From contig JADJDV010000005.1 of assembly GCA_016702555.1 (NCBI GenBank), positions 310,001 to 374,000 of the forward strand: a DNA stretch of 64,000 bases, read 5' to 3'. How positions within the stretch are numbered: position 1 is the stretch's first letter; each line of letters starts with the position of its first letter. Positions 17,311-26,586 of the stretch are shown piece after piece. The notes under the pieces were generated by a model. That model worked only from the letters and a program-made list of their open reading frames with translations, ran no database searches and was not told where the DNA came from. This stretch comes from Burkholderiales bacterium (GTDB taxonomy: Bacteria > Pseudomonadota > Gammaproteobacteria > Burkholderiales > Burkholderiaceae_C). The position numbers and the translations under genes were made by a program.

Positions 17311-19118
17311 CAGTCCTCCACCTGCAGGATGGCCAGGAATGCCTCTTGCGGCACCTCGACGGACCCGATCTGCTTCATGCGCTTCTTGCCTGCTTTTTGT
17401 TTTTCCAACAGCTTGCGTTTGCGGCTGATGTCGCCGCCGTAGCATTTTGCCAGCACGTTCTTGCGCAAGGCCTTGATGTTCTCGCGCGCGATGATGTTGG
17501 CGCCAATCGCCGCCTGGATCGCCACGTCGAACTGCTGGCGGCTGATGATCTCGCGCATCTTGGCCGCCACCGCGCGGCCGCGGTACTGGCTCTGGCTGCG
17601 GTGCACGATGATCGACAGCGCATCGACCTTCTCGCCGTTGAGCAGGATGTCGACCTTGACCACGTCGGACGCGCGGTATTCCTTGAACTCGTAATCCATC
17701 GAGGCGTAGCCGCGCGACACACTCTTGAGCTTGTCGAAGAAGTCCAGCACGATCTCGCCCAGTGGCAACTCATAGGTCAGCATCACCTGGCGCCCGTGGT
17801 AGGCCATGTTGAGCTGCACGCCGCGCTTCTGGTTGGCCAGCGTCATCACCGGGCCCACGTAGTCCTGCGGCATGTACAGGTGCACGGTAACGATGGGCTC
17901 GCGGATCTCGTTGATCTTGCCCTGGTCGGGCATCTTGGAAGGGTTCTCGACCTGGATCACCTCACCATCGGCCTTCTCGACCTCATACACCACGCTGGGC
18001 GCGGTGGTGATCAGGTCCATGTCGAACTCGCGCTCCAGGCGCTCCTGCACGATCTCCATGTGCAGCAGGCCCAGGAAGCCGCAGCGGAATCCGAAGCCCA
18101 GCGCCTGCGACACCTCGGGCTCGTAATGCAGCGAGGCGTCGTTGAGTTGCAGCTTCTCCAGGCTGTCGCGCAAGGCGTCGTACTGGTTGGCCTCGGTCGG
18201 GTACAGGCCCGCGAAGACCTGCGGCTGGATCTCCTTGAAGCCGGGCAGCGCCTTGTCGGCCGGCCCCAGGTTGTTGGGCTGCTTCTTCTCCAGCGTGATG
18301 GTGTCGCCCACCTTGGCGGCCTTCAGCTCCTTGATGCCGGCAATGATGTAGCCCACCTCGCCCGCCTCCAGCGACTCACGCGACTGCGTGGCGGGCGTGA
18401 ACACGCCCAGGTTGTCGGCGTCGTAGACGCTGCCCGAGGCCATCATCTTGAAGCGCTCGCCCTTGGCCAGCCGGCCATCGACCACGCGCACCAGCATCAC
18501 CACGCCCACGTAGGCGTCGAACCAGCTGTCGATGATCATGGCGCGCAGCGGCGCGTCGGGCTTGCCGCGCGGCGCCGGCACCTTGGCAACGATCTGCTCC
18601 AGCACGTCGTCGATGCCCATGCCGGTCTTGGCGGAGATGGCAATGGCCTCGCTCGCATCGATGCCGATCACGTCCTCGATCTCGGCCTTGGCGTTGTCGG
18701 GATCGGCCTGCGGCAGATCCATCTTGTTGAGCACGGGCAGCACTTCCACACCAAGCTCGAGCGCGGTGTAGCAATTGGCCACCGTCTGCGCCTCGACGCC
18801 TTGCGAGGCATCGACGACGAGCAGCGCGCCTTCGCACGCCGACAGCGAACGCGACACCTCATACGAGAAGTCCACGTGCCCCGGCGTGTCGATGAGATTG
18901 AGGTTGTAGATCCGGCCATCACGCGCCTGGTATTGCAGCGCGGCGGTCTGCGCCTTGATGGTTATCCCCCGCTCCTTCTCGATGTCCATCGAGTCGAGCA
19001 CCTGCTGGCTCATCTCGCGATCGGCGAGGCCGCCGCAACGCTGGATGAGACGGTCGGCCAGCGTCGACTTGCCGTGGTCAATGTGCGCGATGATTGAGAA
19101 ATTTCTGATGTGGTCCAT
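17310..19118 (-). CDS. lepA: Elongation factor 4 (LepA)
   Basis: LepA is a ribosome-binding translational GTPase thought to aid back-translocation or 30S assembly. The 602-residue product carries G1 AHIDHGKST near residue 12, G3 DTPGHVDF, G4 NKMD, EF-G-like domains II, III and V, and the LepA-specific C-terminal domain with IGANIIARENIKALRKNVLAKCYGG-type sequence. I start it at the ATG at 19118, directly after a TTG that is less likely. A minus-strand intrinsic terminator at 19163-19194 lies just upstream, so lepA needs its own promoter or read-through of that hairpin. Confidence 0.97.
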   Translation of the reverse strand: MDHIRNFSIIAHIDHGKSTLADRLIQRCGGLADREMSQQVLDSMDIEKERGITIKAQTAALQYQARDGRIYNLNLIDTPGHVDFSYEVSRSLSACEGALLVVDASQGVEAQTVANCYTALELGVEVLPVLNKMDLPQADPDNAKAEIEDVIGIDASEAIAISAKTGMGIDDVLEQIVAKVPAPRGKPDAPLRAMIIDSWFDAYVGVVMLVRVVDGRLAKGERFKMMASGSVYDADNLGVFTPATQSRESLEAGEVGYIIAGIKELKAAKVGDTITLEKKQPNNLGPADKALPGFKEIQPQVFAGLYPTEANQYDALRDSLEKLQLNDASLHYEPEVSQALGFGFRCGFLGLLHMEIVQERLEREFDMDLITTAPSVVYEVEKADGEVIQVENPSKMPDQGKINEIREPIVTVHLYMPQDYVGPVMTLANQKRGVQLNMAYHGRQVMLTYELPLGEIVLDFFDKLKSVSRGYASMDYEFKEYRASDVVKVDILLNGEKVDALSIIVHRSQSQYRGRAVAAKMREIISRQQFDVAIQAAIGANIIARENIKALRKNVLAKCYGGDISRKRKLLEKQKAGKKRMKQIGSVEVPQEAFLAILQVED

Positions 19119-19162
19119 CAAGGAATGCGAGCAAGTGTCTGAATGGGCGTGGGGCGCACATG

Positions 19163-19194
19163 AAAAAAGGGCGCGTCAACGGTGCGACGCGCCC
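19163..19194 (-). terminator. Intrinsic terminator or attenuator just upstream of lepA
   Basis: On the minus strand a perfect 9-bp GC-rich stem (gggcgcgtc pairing with gacgcgccc, 8-base loop) is followed by six T residues. It stands 45 bases before the lepA start and more than 350 bases after the separate mucD terminator, so it would end a transcript that begins in between, or attenuate lepA. Confidence 0.75.
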
Positions 19195-19308
19195 TCAACC
19201 AACAATCTATGGCAACTGCGATAGTTGGGACTTCATTGTAGGCAAAAAGCGCTCGGCTCCGTGTCCTGCAGCTGAACTTCCCCGTCGTTGTAGCGCGGCA
19301 ACTAAAAG

Positions 19309-19414
19309 TTATCTACAGATTATCAACAGATTCGAAAAGACAACACGGGGGCAAGTTGTGGGCGGACTGTGGACTTCCGGTGAATAGTGCACCCTGATAC
19401 CACGATGTGGACTT
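19309..19414. promoter_or_regulatory. DnaA-box-like cluster in the mucD-lepA gap
   Basis: Two 9-mers, ttatctaca (19309-19317) and ttatcaaca (19320-19328), each differ from the DnaA box TTATCCACA at one position and are spaced 11 bases apart. Two copies of tgtggactt (19368-19376, 19406-19414) resemble partial boxes in the other orientation. Whether DnaA binds is inference. The rest of 19195-19540 holds no open frame I trust; on the minus strand a TACAAT (19235-19240) could be a -10 element. Confidence 0.3.
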
Positions 19415-19543
19415 GAAACGCTTCCTTATTACAGCCGACCCCCGATGACGAGGCTGGATTCTATCCAAACTCATATGTACGACAGGCGACGCGGCCGCCG
19501 ACGGTGGTCGCTGCTCGATTTCGGGATCGTGCGGCGGCGTCGT

Positions 19544-19578
19544 AAAAAAGCCCCAAATCTGAGCGAAAGCTGGGGCTT
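19544..19578 (-). terminator. Terminator of the rpoE-rseA-mucB-mucD transcript
   Basis: On the minus strand an 8-bp stem (aagcccca with tggggctt) is followed by a run of T residues, starting 19 bases after the mucD stop codon. It is a textbook intrinsic terminator. Confidence 0.85.
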
Positions 19579-19596
19579 CCCGGCGCGTCGGCCGCT

Positions 19597-21096
19597 TCAG
19601 CGTGTCGGGCGCACCAGCACGAACTGCACCAGCTCGCCGCGCTGCACCAGCATGTTGATCGGCTTGTCCTGCGGCGCTTTGGCGACCGCCGCCTCGAACT
19701 CGCGTGTGCTGCCGACCTCGAGATTGCCGACCGAAAGAATCACGTCGCCCTCGCGCAGGCCAGCGCGCGCGGCGGCATCGGCCGCGCTTTCCACGCGCAC
19801 GCCGCGGCGCAGCTTGAGCTCCTTCTTCTGCGCCTCGGTCAACTCGCTCACCGTCAGGCCCAGCGCCTGCACCACGGCGGTCGCGGCCTTGGGCGGCTCG
19901 CTGGCGCGCGCGGCCGGACGGCGCGCGGTCTGCTCAGGCTCCAGCTCGGCGATGGTGACGCTCAGCTCGCGTTGCTGGCCACGACGGAACACCGTCATCG
20001 CACTGCGCGTGCCCGGCTTGGTGTTGCCGACCTGGCGCGGCAGGTCGGACGCGCGCTCGATCGCGCGACCACCAAAGCGGGTGATGATGTCGCCCGCCTC
20101 GATGCCGGCCTTGTCGGCCGGGGAGCCGCTTTCCACCCCGCGCACCAGCGCGCCCTGCGGCTTGCCGAGGCCGATCGACTCGGCCACCTCGCGCGTCACC
20201 TCGGCGATCTGCACACCGATGCGCCCGCGCGTCACGCGCCCGCTGGTGCGCAGTTGCTCGCTCACCTGCATGGCCTCGTCAATCGGGATGGCGAACGAAA
20301 TACCCATGAAGCCGCCCGAGCGCGAATAGATCTGGCTGTTGATGCCGATCACCTCGCCACGCATGTTGATCAACGGTCCGCCCGAATTACCCGGGTTCAC
20401 GGCCACGTCGGTCTGGATGAAGGGCAGGTAGTCGCCGGTGTCGCGCTGCTTGGCGCTGACGATGCCGGCGGTGACGGTGTTCTCCAGCCCGAAGGGCGAG
20501 CCGATCGCCATCACCCACTCGCCCACGCGCAGACGGCCGACGTCGCCGATGCGCACGGCCGGCAGACCGCTGGCCTCGATCTTCACCACCGCCACATCGG
20601 TGCGCTTGTCGGCGCCGACGATCTTGGCCTTGAACTCGCGCTTGTCGGTCAGCGTGACCAGCACCTCGTCGGCGCCATCGACCACGTGCGCATTGGTCAT
20701 CACGTAGCCGTCCGCCGAAATGATGAAGCCGGAGCCGACGCCGCGCGGCACTTCCTGCTCGGGTTGCGGTTGCTGCGGCCGGTTGGGGCGCGGGCCTTGG
20801 CGCGGCGTGCCCGGCATCGGGATGCCGAAGAAGCGGCGCAGAAACTCCTGCATTTCCTCATCGGCCGGCCCGCCACCGCCCATGCCGGCGCGCACGCGTT
20901 CCATGGTGCGGATGTTGACCACCGCCGGGCCCACCTGATCGACCAAGTCGGTGAAATCCGGCAGCCCGCGGACCGACGGCACGGGGGCGGGCGCCGGCTG
21001 CGCCGCCACCATCGGCGGGAGGCACAGGGCCGCACCGGCCAGCAGCGAGGTGGCCAGCCACCCCTTCACGGCAAGGTTCTTCAGGTTCAACAACAT
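19597..21096 (-). CDS. mucD: Periplasmic serine endoprotease, DegP/Do family
   Basis: A 499-residue HtrA-type protease that degrades misfolded periplasmic proteins and dampens the envelope-stress response. A signal peptide covers about the first 30 residues, ending VAAQP. The catalytic triad is visible: His in TNAHVVDGAD, Asp in KRTDVAVVKI, Ser in NPGNSGGPL. Two PDZ domains follow, starting around RIGVQIAEVT and LGLTVSELTE. The ATG at 21096 gives a proper signal peptide; the longer frame does not. It ends the rpoE-rseA-mucB-mucD operon and has its own terminator. Confidence 0.95.
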   Translation of the reverse strand: MLLNLKNLAVKGWLATSLLAGAALCLPPMVAAQPAPAPVPSVRGLPDFTDLVDQVGPAVVNIRTMERVRAGMGGGGPADEEMQEFLRRFFGIPMPGTPRQGPRPNRPQQPQPEQEVPRGVGSGFIISADGYVMTNAHVVDGADEVLVTLTDKREFKAKIVGADKRTDVAVVKIEASGLPAVRIGDVGRLRVGEWVMAIGSPFGLENTVTAGIVSAKQRDTGDYLPFIQTDVAVNPGNSGGPLINMRGEVIGINSQIYSRSGGFMGISFAIPIDEAMQVSEQLRTSGRVTRGRIGVQIAEVTREVAESIGLGKPQGALVRGVESGSPADKAGIEAGDIITRFGGRAIERASDLPRQVGNTKPGTRSAMTVFRRGQQRELSVTIAELEPEQTARRPAARASEPPKAATAVVQALGLTVSELTEAQKKELKLRRGVRVESAADAAARAGLREGDVILSVGNLEVGSTREFEAAVAKAPQDKPINMLVQRGELVQFVLVRPTR

Positions 21097-21177
21097 GTTC
21101 TTCAACTTTCTTGGCTGGGGCACGGCGCCACCGGCCATCCGGCGAGCCGCCACGTGCCCGATTCGATCCAGAAGGGA

Positions 21178-22221
21178 TCAGTTCCTGCGCTGCAGCTGGT
21201 CGACGAAGGCCTGCAAGGTCTGCGGCGGCACCTCACCAACGGCCGTAACCCACCAATCGCGCGGCGTGTCCGGCACACGGCGGCTCAGCGTGTGGGTCGC
21301 GCCCAGCGCCGCCGCGCCCGGCTGCGCGTGGCGCTGGGCATCGTAGGGCTCGAGAAACAGCGACACCGTGGCCAGACCGTCCGAGAAGATCCACTGCACC
21401 ATGCTGGCCGCGCCCGGCGCCGGGCGGCGGTAGACATGCTGCGACTTGAAGCCGGGCACCGTCTCCCGCAGTTGCCAGCCTTCGGCCTGCGCCGTGCTGC
21501 TGACATGCTCGGAACGCTCCTTCCGGTAGCCGTCCACGCCGGTCATCATGCGCCGCAGCTTGTCGGTGTCGATCGGCACGTCGAACTGCAGCTCCGAGAA
21601 CGCGGCCTGCTCCAGCACGCGGCCCGCCACATCGAGCGTCTGGGTCTTGACCACCAGACCGGTGCGCTTCTCGCTCCAGATGCGGTAGCCGAAGCGCCGG
21701 TCATCGCGCGGGCGCAGCACCACGATGTCGGCATCGAAGCCGGCCACACGGCCCTGGCCGACCTGGCGCGCACCGTAGAAATCGGTGGTGGAAAAATCCT
21801 GGCCTGGCGTCAGCAGATTCGGAAACACCGCCACCGGCTCGCGCTGCTCGGTGCGCATGGTGCGCAACTCCGGCAGCACGGTGACGACCAACTCGTTGCG
21901 CCGCAAGGTGGTGCGCGGCGTGCCCGACAGCGCATCCACGCGCTCCATCTGCACGTCGCCTTCGCACGCGTGCCAGATGCGCGAACTGGACATCGCGCCG
22001 GACGCGGAAGACACCACGAAGGTGCCCACATAGGAATGAATCCGCGTCGCCTGCTGCAGGCGCACCAGCCATTCGGCGATGTTGCGCTCGGGTGGACCCA
22101 CCGGCCGGTCGCCGGCCCAGGCACCGGCCTGCATGCCGGCAAACCCCACCACGCCGCTGGCACACCACAGCAACGCCAACCGCCGCGCCGCGCGCGACCA
22201 TGAAGCGCGCCGCCACGGCAT
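21178..22221 (-). CDS. mucB: Sigma-E regulatory protein MucB/RseB
   Basis: RseB/MucB is a periplasmic protein that binds the periplasmic part of RseA and shields it from cleavage until envelope damage is sensed. The 347-residue product has a signal peptide ending near AGAWAGD, then the N-terminal lipoprotein-carrier-like domain (AEWLVRLQQATRIHSYVGTF) and the C-terminal MucB/RseB domain ending in VDQLQRRN. I start it at the ATG at 22221, which fits the signal peptide. A TTG at 22284 overlapping the rseA stop is possible. Confidence 0.92.
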   Translation of the reverse strand: MPWRRASWSRAARRLALLWCASGVVGFAGMQAGAWAGDRPVGPPERNIAEWLVRLQQATRIHSYVGTFVVSSASGAMSSSRIWHACEGDVQMERVDALSGTPRTTLRRNELVVTVLPELRTMRTEQREPVAVFPNLLTPGQDFSTTDFYGARQVGQGRVAGFDADIVVLRPRDDRRFGYRIWSEKRTGLVVKTQTLDVAGRVLEQAAFSELQFDVPIDTDKLRRMMTGVDGYRKERSEHVSSTAQAEGWQLRETVPGFKSQHVYRRPAPGAASMVQWIFSDGLATVSLFLEPYDAQRHAQPGAAALGATHTLSRRVPDTPRDWWVTAVGEVPPQTLQAFVDQLQRRN

Positions 22222-22280
22222 CCGCTGCGCCGTTCGTGCGCCCGTCTCAACGCTGCTCGACAAGTTGGACACGCGGACCG

Positions 22281-22949
22281 TCAACGTCCCGACCCATCAA
22301 AGGTGGCGTTGCGCAGAAAGCCCGCCGAGCCCGCCAGCGCCGACGCACCCACCGCCTGACGGTGTGCGGCCAGGAAGCTGTCCAGGCGCGGGTCGCGCAG
22401 GATCACGGGCTCGGCCTCGGCAACGCCAATGGCCGGTGCCTCGGCCGTCTCAATGGACGCCACAGGCACGGTGGACCCGACATTGGCCACCGCCATCGGA
22501 CGCGCACCGCTGGTGACCGCACCGCCCTGCGCCAGTTGCGCGCCGGTGGGCTGCGGGCCGATGCCACCCATCAGGCCCCAGCCGATCGCCGCCACGGCGG
22601 CGAACGATGCCAGGCCGGCCACCAGCTTCCAGCGGAATACACCGTCATTGGCGGCGGCACGCCCACCGGCCGGCACCACGATCGGCAGCGCTGCCGGTTG
22701 CAGTAGCGCGCGCTCGCCTTGCAGGCGCTCGCCCAGACGGCGCACGAAATCGGTGTCGTGACCGCAGGCCGCCAGATCGGACGAGCGCAACACGTCGCCC
22801 ACCAGGTGGTAGACATGCCAGCACTCGCGCGCCTCGGCCGACGCCATGTCCGGCAGCAAGGCCGGCAACTCGCCGGCCTGCAGGCGCCCATCCATCAGGG
22901 CGGAAATGCTTTCCCGATCCACTTGAGTCTCCACAAACTGCGTCTTCAT
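22281..22949 (-). CDS. rseA: Anti-sigma-E factor RseA/MucA
   Basis: RseA is a single-pass membrane anti-sigma factor that holds RpoE inactive. The N-terminal domain (ISALMDGRLQAGELPALL, then ECWHVYHLVGDVLRS) matches the RseA sigma-binding fold. The membrane segment is at about residues 105-125 (WKLVAGLASFAAVAAIGWGL), and the C-terminal half is periplasmic. About 222 residues from the ATG at 22949; GTG or ATG codons up to five codons earlier are alternatives. It lies between rpoE and mucB, as in the standard module. Confidence 0.9.
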   Translation of the reverse strand: MKTQFVETQVDRESISALMDGRLQAGELPALLPDMASAEARECWHVYHLVGDVLRSSDLAACGHDTDFVRRLGERLQGERALLQPAALPIVVPAGGRAAANDGVFRWKLVAGLASFAAVAAIGWGLMGGIGPQPTGAQLAQGGAVTSGARPMAVANVGSTVPVASIETAEAPAIGVAEAEPVILRDPRLDSFLAAHRQAVGASALAGSAGFLRNATFDGSGR

Positions 22950-22986
22950 CACGATCACCATCACTGATTCAAAAAACCGCCCGCCT

Positions 22987-23619
22987 CTACCAGCGCTTGC
23001 CCGTCTGGTGACTCAGCAAGGGCTTGACCTTGGCTGAGATGGCTTCGCGCGCCCGGAAAATCCGCGATCGCACGGTGCCGATGGGGCAATTCATGGCTTC
23101 CGCAATCTCTTCGTAACTCAGGCCTTCGATCTCGCGCAAGGTCACGGCCTGGCGCAGGTCTTCCGGCAGGGCTTCCATCGCCGCGTTCACGGCGGCGGCG
23201 ATCTCGCGTGCCGCCAGCTCGGTCTCCGGCGTGGATTCCGAGGTTAGTTCGTTCTCGTGTCGGGAAGTTTCATCGTCGCCCTCGCTCGAATACAGCGCCG
23301 CTTCGGTCACCACCGGATTGCGCTTGAGTTCCATCAAGGACTTCTTCGCCGTGTTCACGGCAATGCGGTACAACCAGGTGTAGAACTGCGCATCGCCGCG
23401 AAACTGGTGCAACGCGCGCCACGCGCGGATGAAGGTTTCCTGGGCGATGTCCTGCACCAGATCGACGTCGCGCACCATGCGGCCGATGAGGCGCTCAATG
23501 CGGCGCTGGTACTTGATCACCAGCAACTCGTAGGCGCGGTGGTCGCCGGCGGCCGCGCGCTCGACCAGCAGCGCATCGCTGTCGGTCGGGGCGGGAGGGG
23601 CGGCAAGCTGTTCGGGCAC
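22987..23619 (-). CDS. rpoE: RNA polymerase sigma-E factor
   Basis: A 210-residue ECF sigma factor for the envelope-stress regulon. Region 2 includes YQRRIERLIGRMVRD and DIAQETFIRAWRALHQFRG with the -10 recognition residues. Region 4 includes TLREIEGLSYEEIAEAMNCPIGTVRSRIFRAREAI-type helix-turn-helix sequence, which reads the -35 element. The start codon is GTG at 23619. rseA, mucB and mucD follow, so the sigma factor, its inhibitor and a target protease are co-transcribed. Confidence 0.96.
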   Translation of the reverse strand: MPEQLAAPPAPTDSDALLVERAAAGDHRAYELLVIKYQRRIERLIGRMVRDVDLVQDIAQETFIRAWRALHQFRGDAQFYTWLYRIAVNTAKKSLMELKRNPVVTEAALYSSEGDDETSRHENELTSESTPETELAAREIAAAVNAAMEALPEDLRQAVTLREIEGLSYEEIAEAMNCPIGTVRSRIFRAREAISAKVKPLLSHQTGKRW

Positions 23620-23661
23620 GCGAAAACGGTTGGGTGGGAAGAAGCGGCGCGGCGCCGCCGG

Positions 23662-24144
23662 CTAGGCGCGCGGCTCGGCCGCGGCGATCGGCGCGGCCCG
23701 CACGGCCGACTTGCCGGATGAATATAGCGCACAGCGCAACAGGTGCCAGCGCCCGACATCGCTGGACGCCTGCGCCCACAGCCACAGCGGCCGCGCGCGA
23801 CGCGGATCGTGATAGCGCAGCAGCAGCGCCCGCTGGGCGTCAAGCCAGACCTCGACGCGCACCTCGTCGCCAGTGGATTCGACCGTGCCCTCGCGCAAGC
23901 CCCAGCAGGCGCCATTCCAGATCAGGCGGCGCGCGCTCTGGCTGCGCCAGAAGCCCAGCAGCGCCGCACCCGTGGCCACCAGGCTGCCCACCAGCAGGCC
24001 GCCTGCCAAGCCGCCCAACGGCGCGCGCGGCATCCACCAAAGCGCCAGCGTCAGCAACGCACCGGCCAGCCACAGGCCGGCCAGCAGCAACGCCAGCGCA
24101 CGCGTGCGGCCCACCGGATAAGTCACTGCGGGAGCGTCCGTCAT
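23662..24144 (-). CDS. Hypothetical two-helix membrane protein upstream of rpoE
   Basis: A 160-residue protein without a family I can name. Two hydrophobic segments lie at about residues 14-38 and 43-66, followed by a soluble domain (ARRLIWNGACWGLREG, VEVWLDAQRALLLRYHD, LWLWAQASSDVGRWHLLRCALYSS). That ending resembles small conserved proteins encoded between fabF and rpoE in other Burkholderiales. Position 43 bases before rpoE suggests co-transcription. Confidence 0.7.
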   Translation of the reverse strand: MTDAPAVTYPVGRTRALALLLAGLWLAGALLTLALWWMPRAPLGGLAGGLLVGSLVATGAALLGFWRSQSARRLIWNGACWGLREGTVESTGDEVRVEVWLDAQRALLLRYHDPRRARPLWLWAQASSDVGRWHLLRCALYSSGKSAVRAAPIAAAEPRA

Positions 24145-24232
24145 GGCATGCCACCGGCTTCAAGCCGCGCGCGCCCGCGCGATCGAGGATCGCGGCGCCG
24201 CTTGGATGCGTGCAAAACCGAGCGGAGCCTGT

Positions 24233-25477
24233 TCAGACGCGGCGATAGACCACCGAGCCGTTGGTGCCGCCAAAGCCGAAGTTGTTCTTCAGCGCCACAT
24301 CCAGCTTCATGTCACGCGCGGTGTTGGCGCAGTAGTCCAGGTCGCACTCGGGATCCTGGTCGAACAGGTTGATGGTCGGCGGCACCTTCTGGTGGTGCAG
24401 CGCCAGCACCGTGAACACGCTCTCCACACCGCCGGCGCCGCCCAGCAGGTGGCCGGTCATGGACTTGGTGGAACTGACCACCACCGAACGGGCATGCTCA
24501 CCCAGCGCCGCCTTGATCGCGTTCGACTCGTTGAGGTCGCCCAGCGGCGTCGAGGTGCCGTGCGCGTTGACGTAGCCGACCTGATCGGCGTTGACTCCGG
24601 CATTGCGCAGCGCCGCGCGCATGGCACGGCGTGGGCCGTCCATGTTGGGCGCCGTCATGTGGCCCGCGTCGGCGCTCATGCCGAAGCCCGCCACCTCCGC
24701 GTAGATTTTGGCGCCACGCTTTTTGGCGTGCTCGTACTCTTCCAGCACCAGGATGCCGGCGCCCTCGCCCAGCACGAAGCCGTCGCGGTCCTTGTCCCAG
24801 GGGCGCGAGGCCGTCTTGGGATCGTCGTTGCGTGTCGACAGCGCGCGCATCGAGGCAAAACCGCCAACGCCCAGCGGCGACACCGTGGACTCAGTGCCGC
24901 CGGCAATCATCACGTCGGCGTCGCCGTACTCGATGATCCGGGCGGCGTCACCGATGCAGTGCAGCCCGGTGGTGCAGGCGGTGGCGATGGCGAGGTTGGG
25001 ACCCTTGAAGCCGAATTTCATCGACACGTGACCGGCCACCATGTTGACCAGGCAGGCCGGCACGAAAAACGGCGAGATGCGCCGCGCGCCGCGCGCTGCC
25101 CAGTCGCCGTGGGTTTCCTCGATCAGAGGCAGACCACCAATGCCCGAGCCGATGACGCAGCCAATGCGGTCGGCGGCCTCCTCATCCAGCGCCTCGCCCA
25201 CGGCCAGGCCGGCATCCTGCACCGCCTCGGCGGCGGCCACGATGCCGTAATGGATGAAGGTGTCCATGGTGCGCGCTTCCTTCGCCGAGATGTGCGGCGA
25301 AATGTCGAGCCCGCGCACCTCGCCGGCGATACGGCTGGCGAAGGTGCTGGCGTCGAAGCGCGTGATGTGGTCAATGCCCGAGCGACCGTCGAGCGCATTG
25401 GCCCAACTCTCGGCCACCGTGTTGCCCACGGGGCTGACGCAACCCAGGCCTGTGACGACAACGCGGCGCCGAGTCAT
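24233..25477 (-). CDS. fabF: 3-oxoacyl-[acyl-carrier-protein] synthase II
   Basis: FabF condenses malonyl-ACP with acyl-ACP in chain elongation. The 414-residue thiolase-fold protein has the active-site cysteine in AIATACTTGLH (about C163), and the catalytic histidines in NAHGTSTPLGD and KSMTGHLLGGAGG. It lies seven bases after acpP in the fab cluster, and its length is normal. Confidence 0.97.
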   Translation of the reverse strand: MTRRRVVVTGLGCVSPVGNTVAESWANALDGRSGIDHITRFDASTFASRIAGEVRGLDISPHISAKEARTMDTFIHYGIVAAAEAVQDAGLAVGEALDEEAADRIGCVIGSGIGGLPLIEETHGDWAARGARRISPFFVPACLVNMVAGHVSMKFGFKGPNLAIATACTTGLHCIGDAARIIEYGDADVMIAGGTESTVSPLGVGGFASMRALSTRNDDPKTASRPWDKDRDGFVLGEGAGILVLEEYEHAKKRGAKIYAEVAGFGMSADAGHMTAPNMDGPRRAMRAALRNAGVNADQVGYVNAHGTSTPLGDLNESNAIKAALGEHARSVVVSSTKSMTGHLLGGAGGVESVFTVLALHHQKVPPTINLFDQDPECDLDYCANTARDMKLDVALKNNFGFGGTNGSVVYRRV

Positions 25478-25483
25478 CGTGCC

Positions 25484-25720
25484 TCAGGCCTTCTTGCTGT
25501 TGGCGTAGTCGATGGCGTTCTGAACCGTGGTGATCTTCTCGGCGTCTTCGTCGGGAATCTCGATGTCGAACTCGTCTTCAAGCGCCATCACCAGCTCCAC
25601 GGTGTCCAGCGAGTCGGCACCCAGATCGGCCACGAAGGCCTTCTCGTTGGTGACATGGGACTCTTCCACGCCGAGCTGCTCGGCGATGATTTTCTTGACA
25701 CGTGCTTCGATATCGCTCAT
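25484..25720 (-). CDS. acpP: Acyl carrier protein
   Basis: AcpP carries growing acyl chains on a phosphopantetheine arm. The 78-residue acidic protein has the attachment serine in DLGADSLDTVELVMALE (about S36) and the four-helix layout of ACP. It lies between fabG and fabF. AcpS, which attaches the arm, is encoded at 12347-12754. Confidence 0.98.
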   Translation of the reverse strand: MSDIEARVKKIIAEQLGVEESHVTNEKAFVADLGADSLDTVELVMALEDEFDIEIPDEDAEKITTVQNAIDYANSKKA

Positions 25721-25816
25721 GGGTTCCCTCTGAGGGTGATGAAAAAAAAGATTCTACCTGCGCTTACACACGCTCACGGCGTCTTGCCGCGCGGGTCTCG
25801 AGTTTAGTGCAGGGTA

Positions 25817-26564
25817 TCAGGCCATGAACATGCCGCCGTTGACGTGCAGTTCCTGCCCCGTCACGTAGGCCGCCTGCGGACTCGCCAGGTAGGCCACGGC
25901 GTGCGCGATGTCGGTCGGCTGACCGAGGCGGCCCAGCGGGATCTGGCCCGTCAGCGCCTTTTGCTGCTCCTGGCCCAGCGCGGCCGTCATGTCGGTGGCG
26001 ATGAAGCCGGGGGCGATGCAGTTGACCGTGATGTTGCGGCTGCCGAGCTCGCGCGCCAGCGCGCGGGTCATGCCGGCCACGCCGGCCTTGGCCGCCGCGT
26101 AGTTGGCCTGCCCCGGGTTGCCGGATGCGCCGACCACGCTGGTGATGCTGACGATGCGGCCATAACGCTGCTTCATCATCGGGCGCATCACGGCGCGGCT
26201 CATGCGAAACACCGCCTTCAGGTTGGTATCGAGCACCGCGTCCCAGTCCTCGTCCTTCATGCGCATGGCGAGGGTATCGCGCGTGATGCCGGCGTTGTTC
26301 ACCAGCACGTGCAGCGCCGTGCTCCTTCACGATGGCGTCGATCAGCGAGTCGGCCGCCGCCGCGTCGTTGACATTCAGCGCGGCGCCGCGGCAGCCGGGG
26401 TAGGCCGCCAGCGCCGTCGTGATGGCGGCGGCACCGGCCTCGGTGGTGGCGGTGCCGATCACCTTCAGGCCGCCCCCGGCCAACTCCTGCGCGATCGCCG
26501 CACCAATGCCGCGCGAAGCGCCGGTCACCAGCGCCACCTGGCCTGCGAATACCGGTTCGAACAT
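25817..26564 (-). pseudogene. fabG: 3-oxoacyl-ACP reductase FabG, frameshifted
   Basis: FabG reduces 3-oxoacyl-ACP with NADPH. The N-terminal third reads normally from the ATG at 26564 (VALVTGASRGIGAAIAQEL, the dinucleotide-binding motif) up to IVKEHG. At about 26312-26317 the frame changes, and the rest of the protein continues in another frame as LVNNAGITRDTLAMRMKDEDW, with the catalytic Ser in SITSVVGASG and YAAAK. Two bases of a GC repeat seem to be lost, since restoring them gives 249 residues with the family HGAL-VLVNNAG bridge. fabG is normally essential and neighbours are intact, so a sequencing error is likely. Confidence 0.9.
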
Positions 26565-26586
26565 GCCTGTGTGCTCCTGCGGACGT

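Noticed and set aside
17223..19097. Long plus-strand open frame opposite lepA
   Set aside because: Same GC-bias artefact; lepA on the other strand has complete GTPase motifs.
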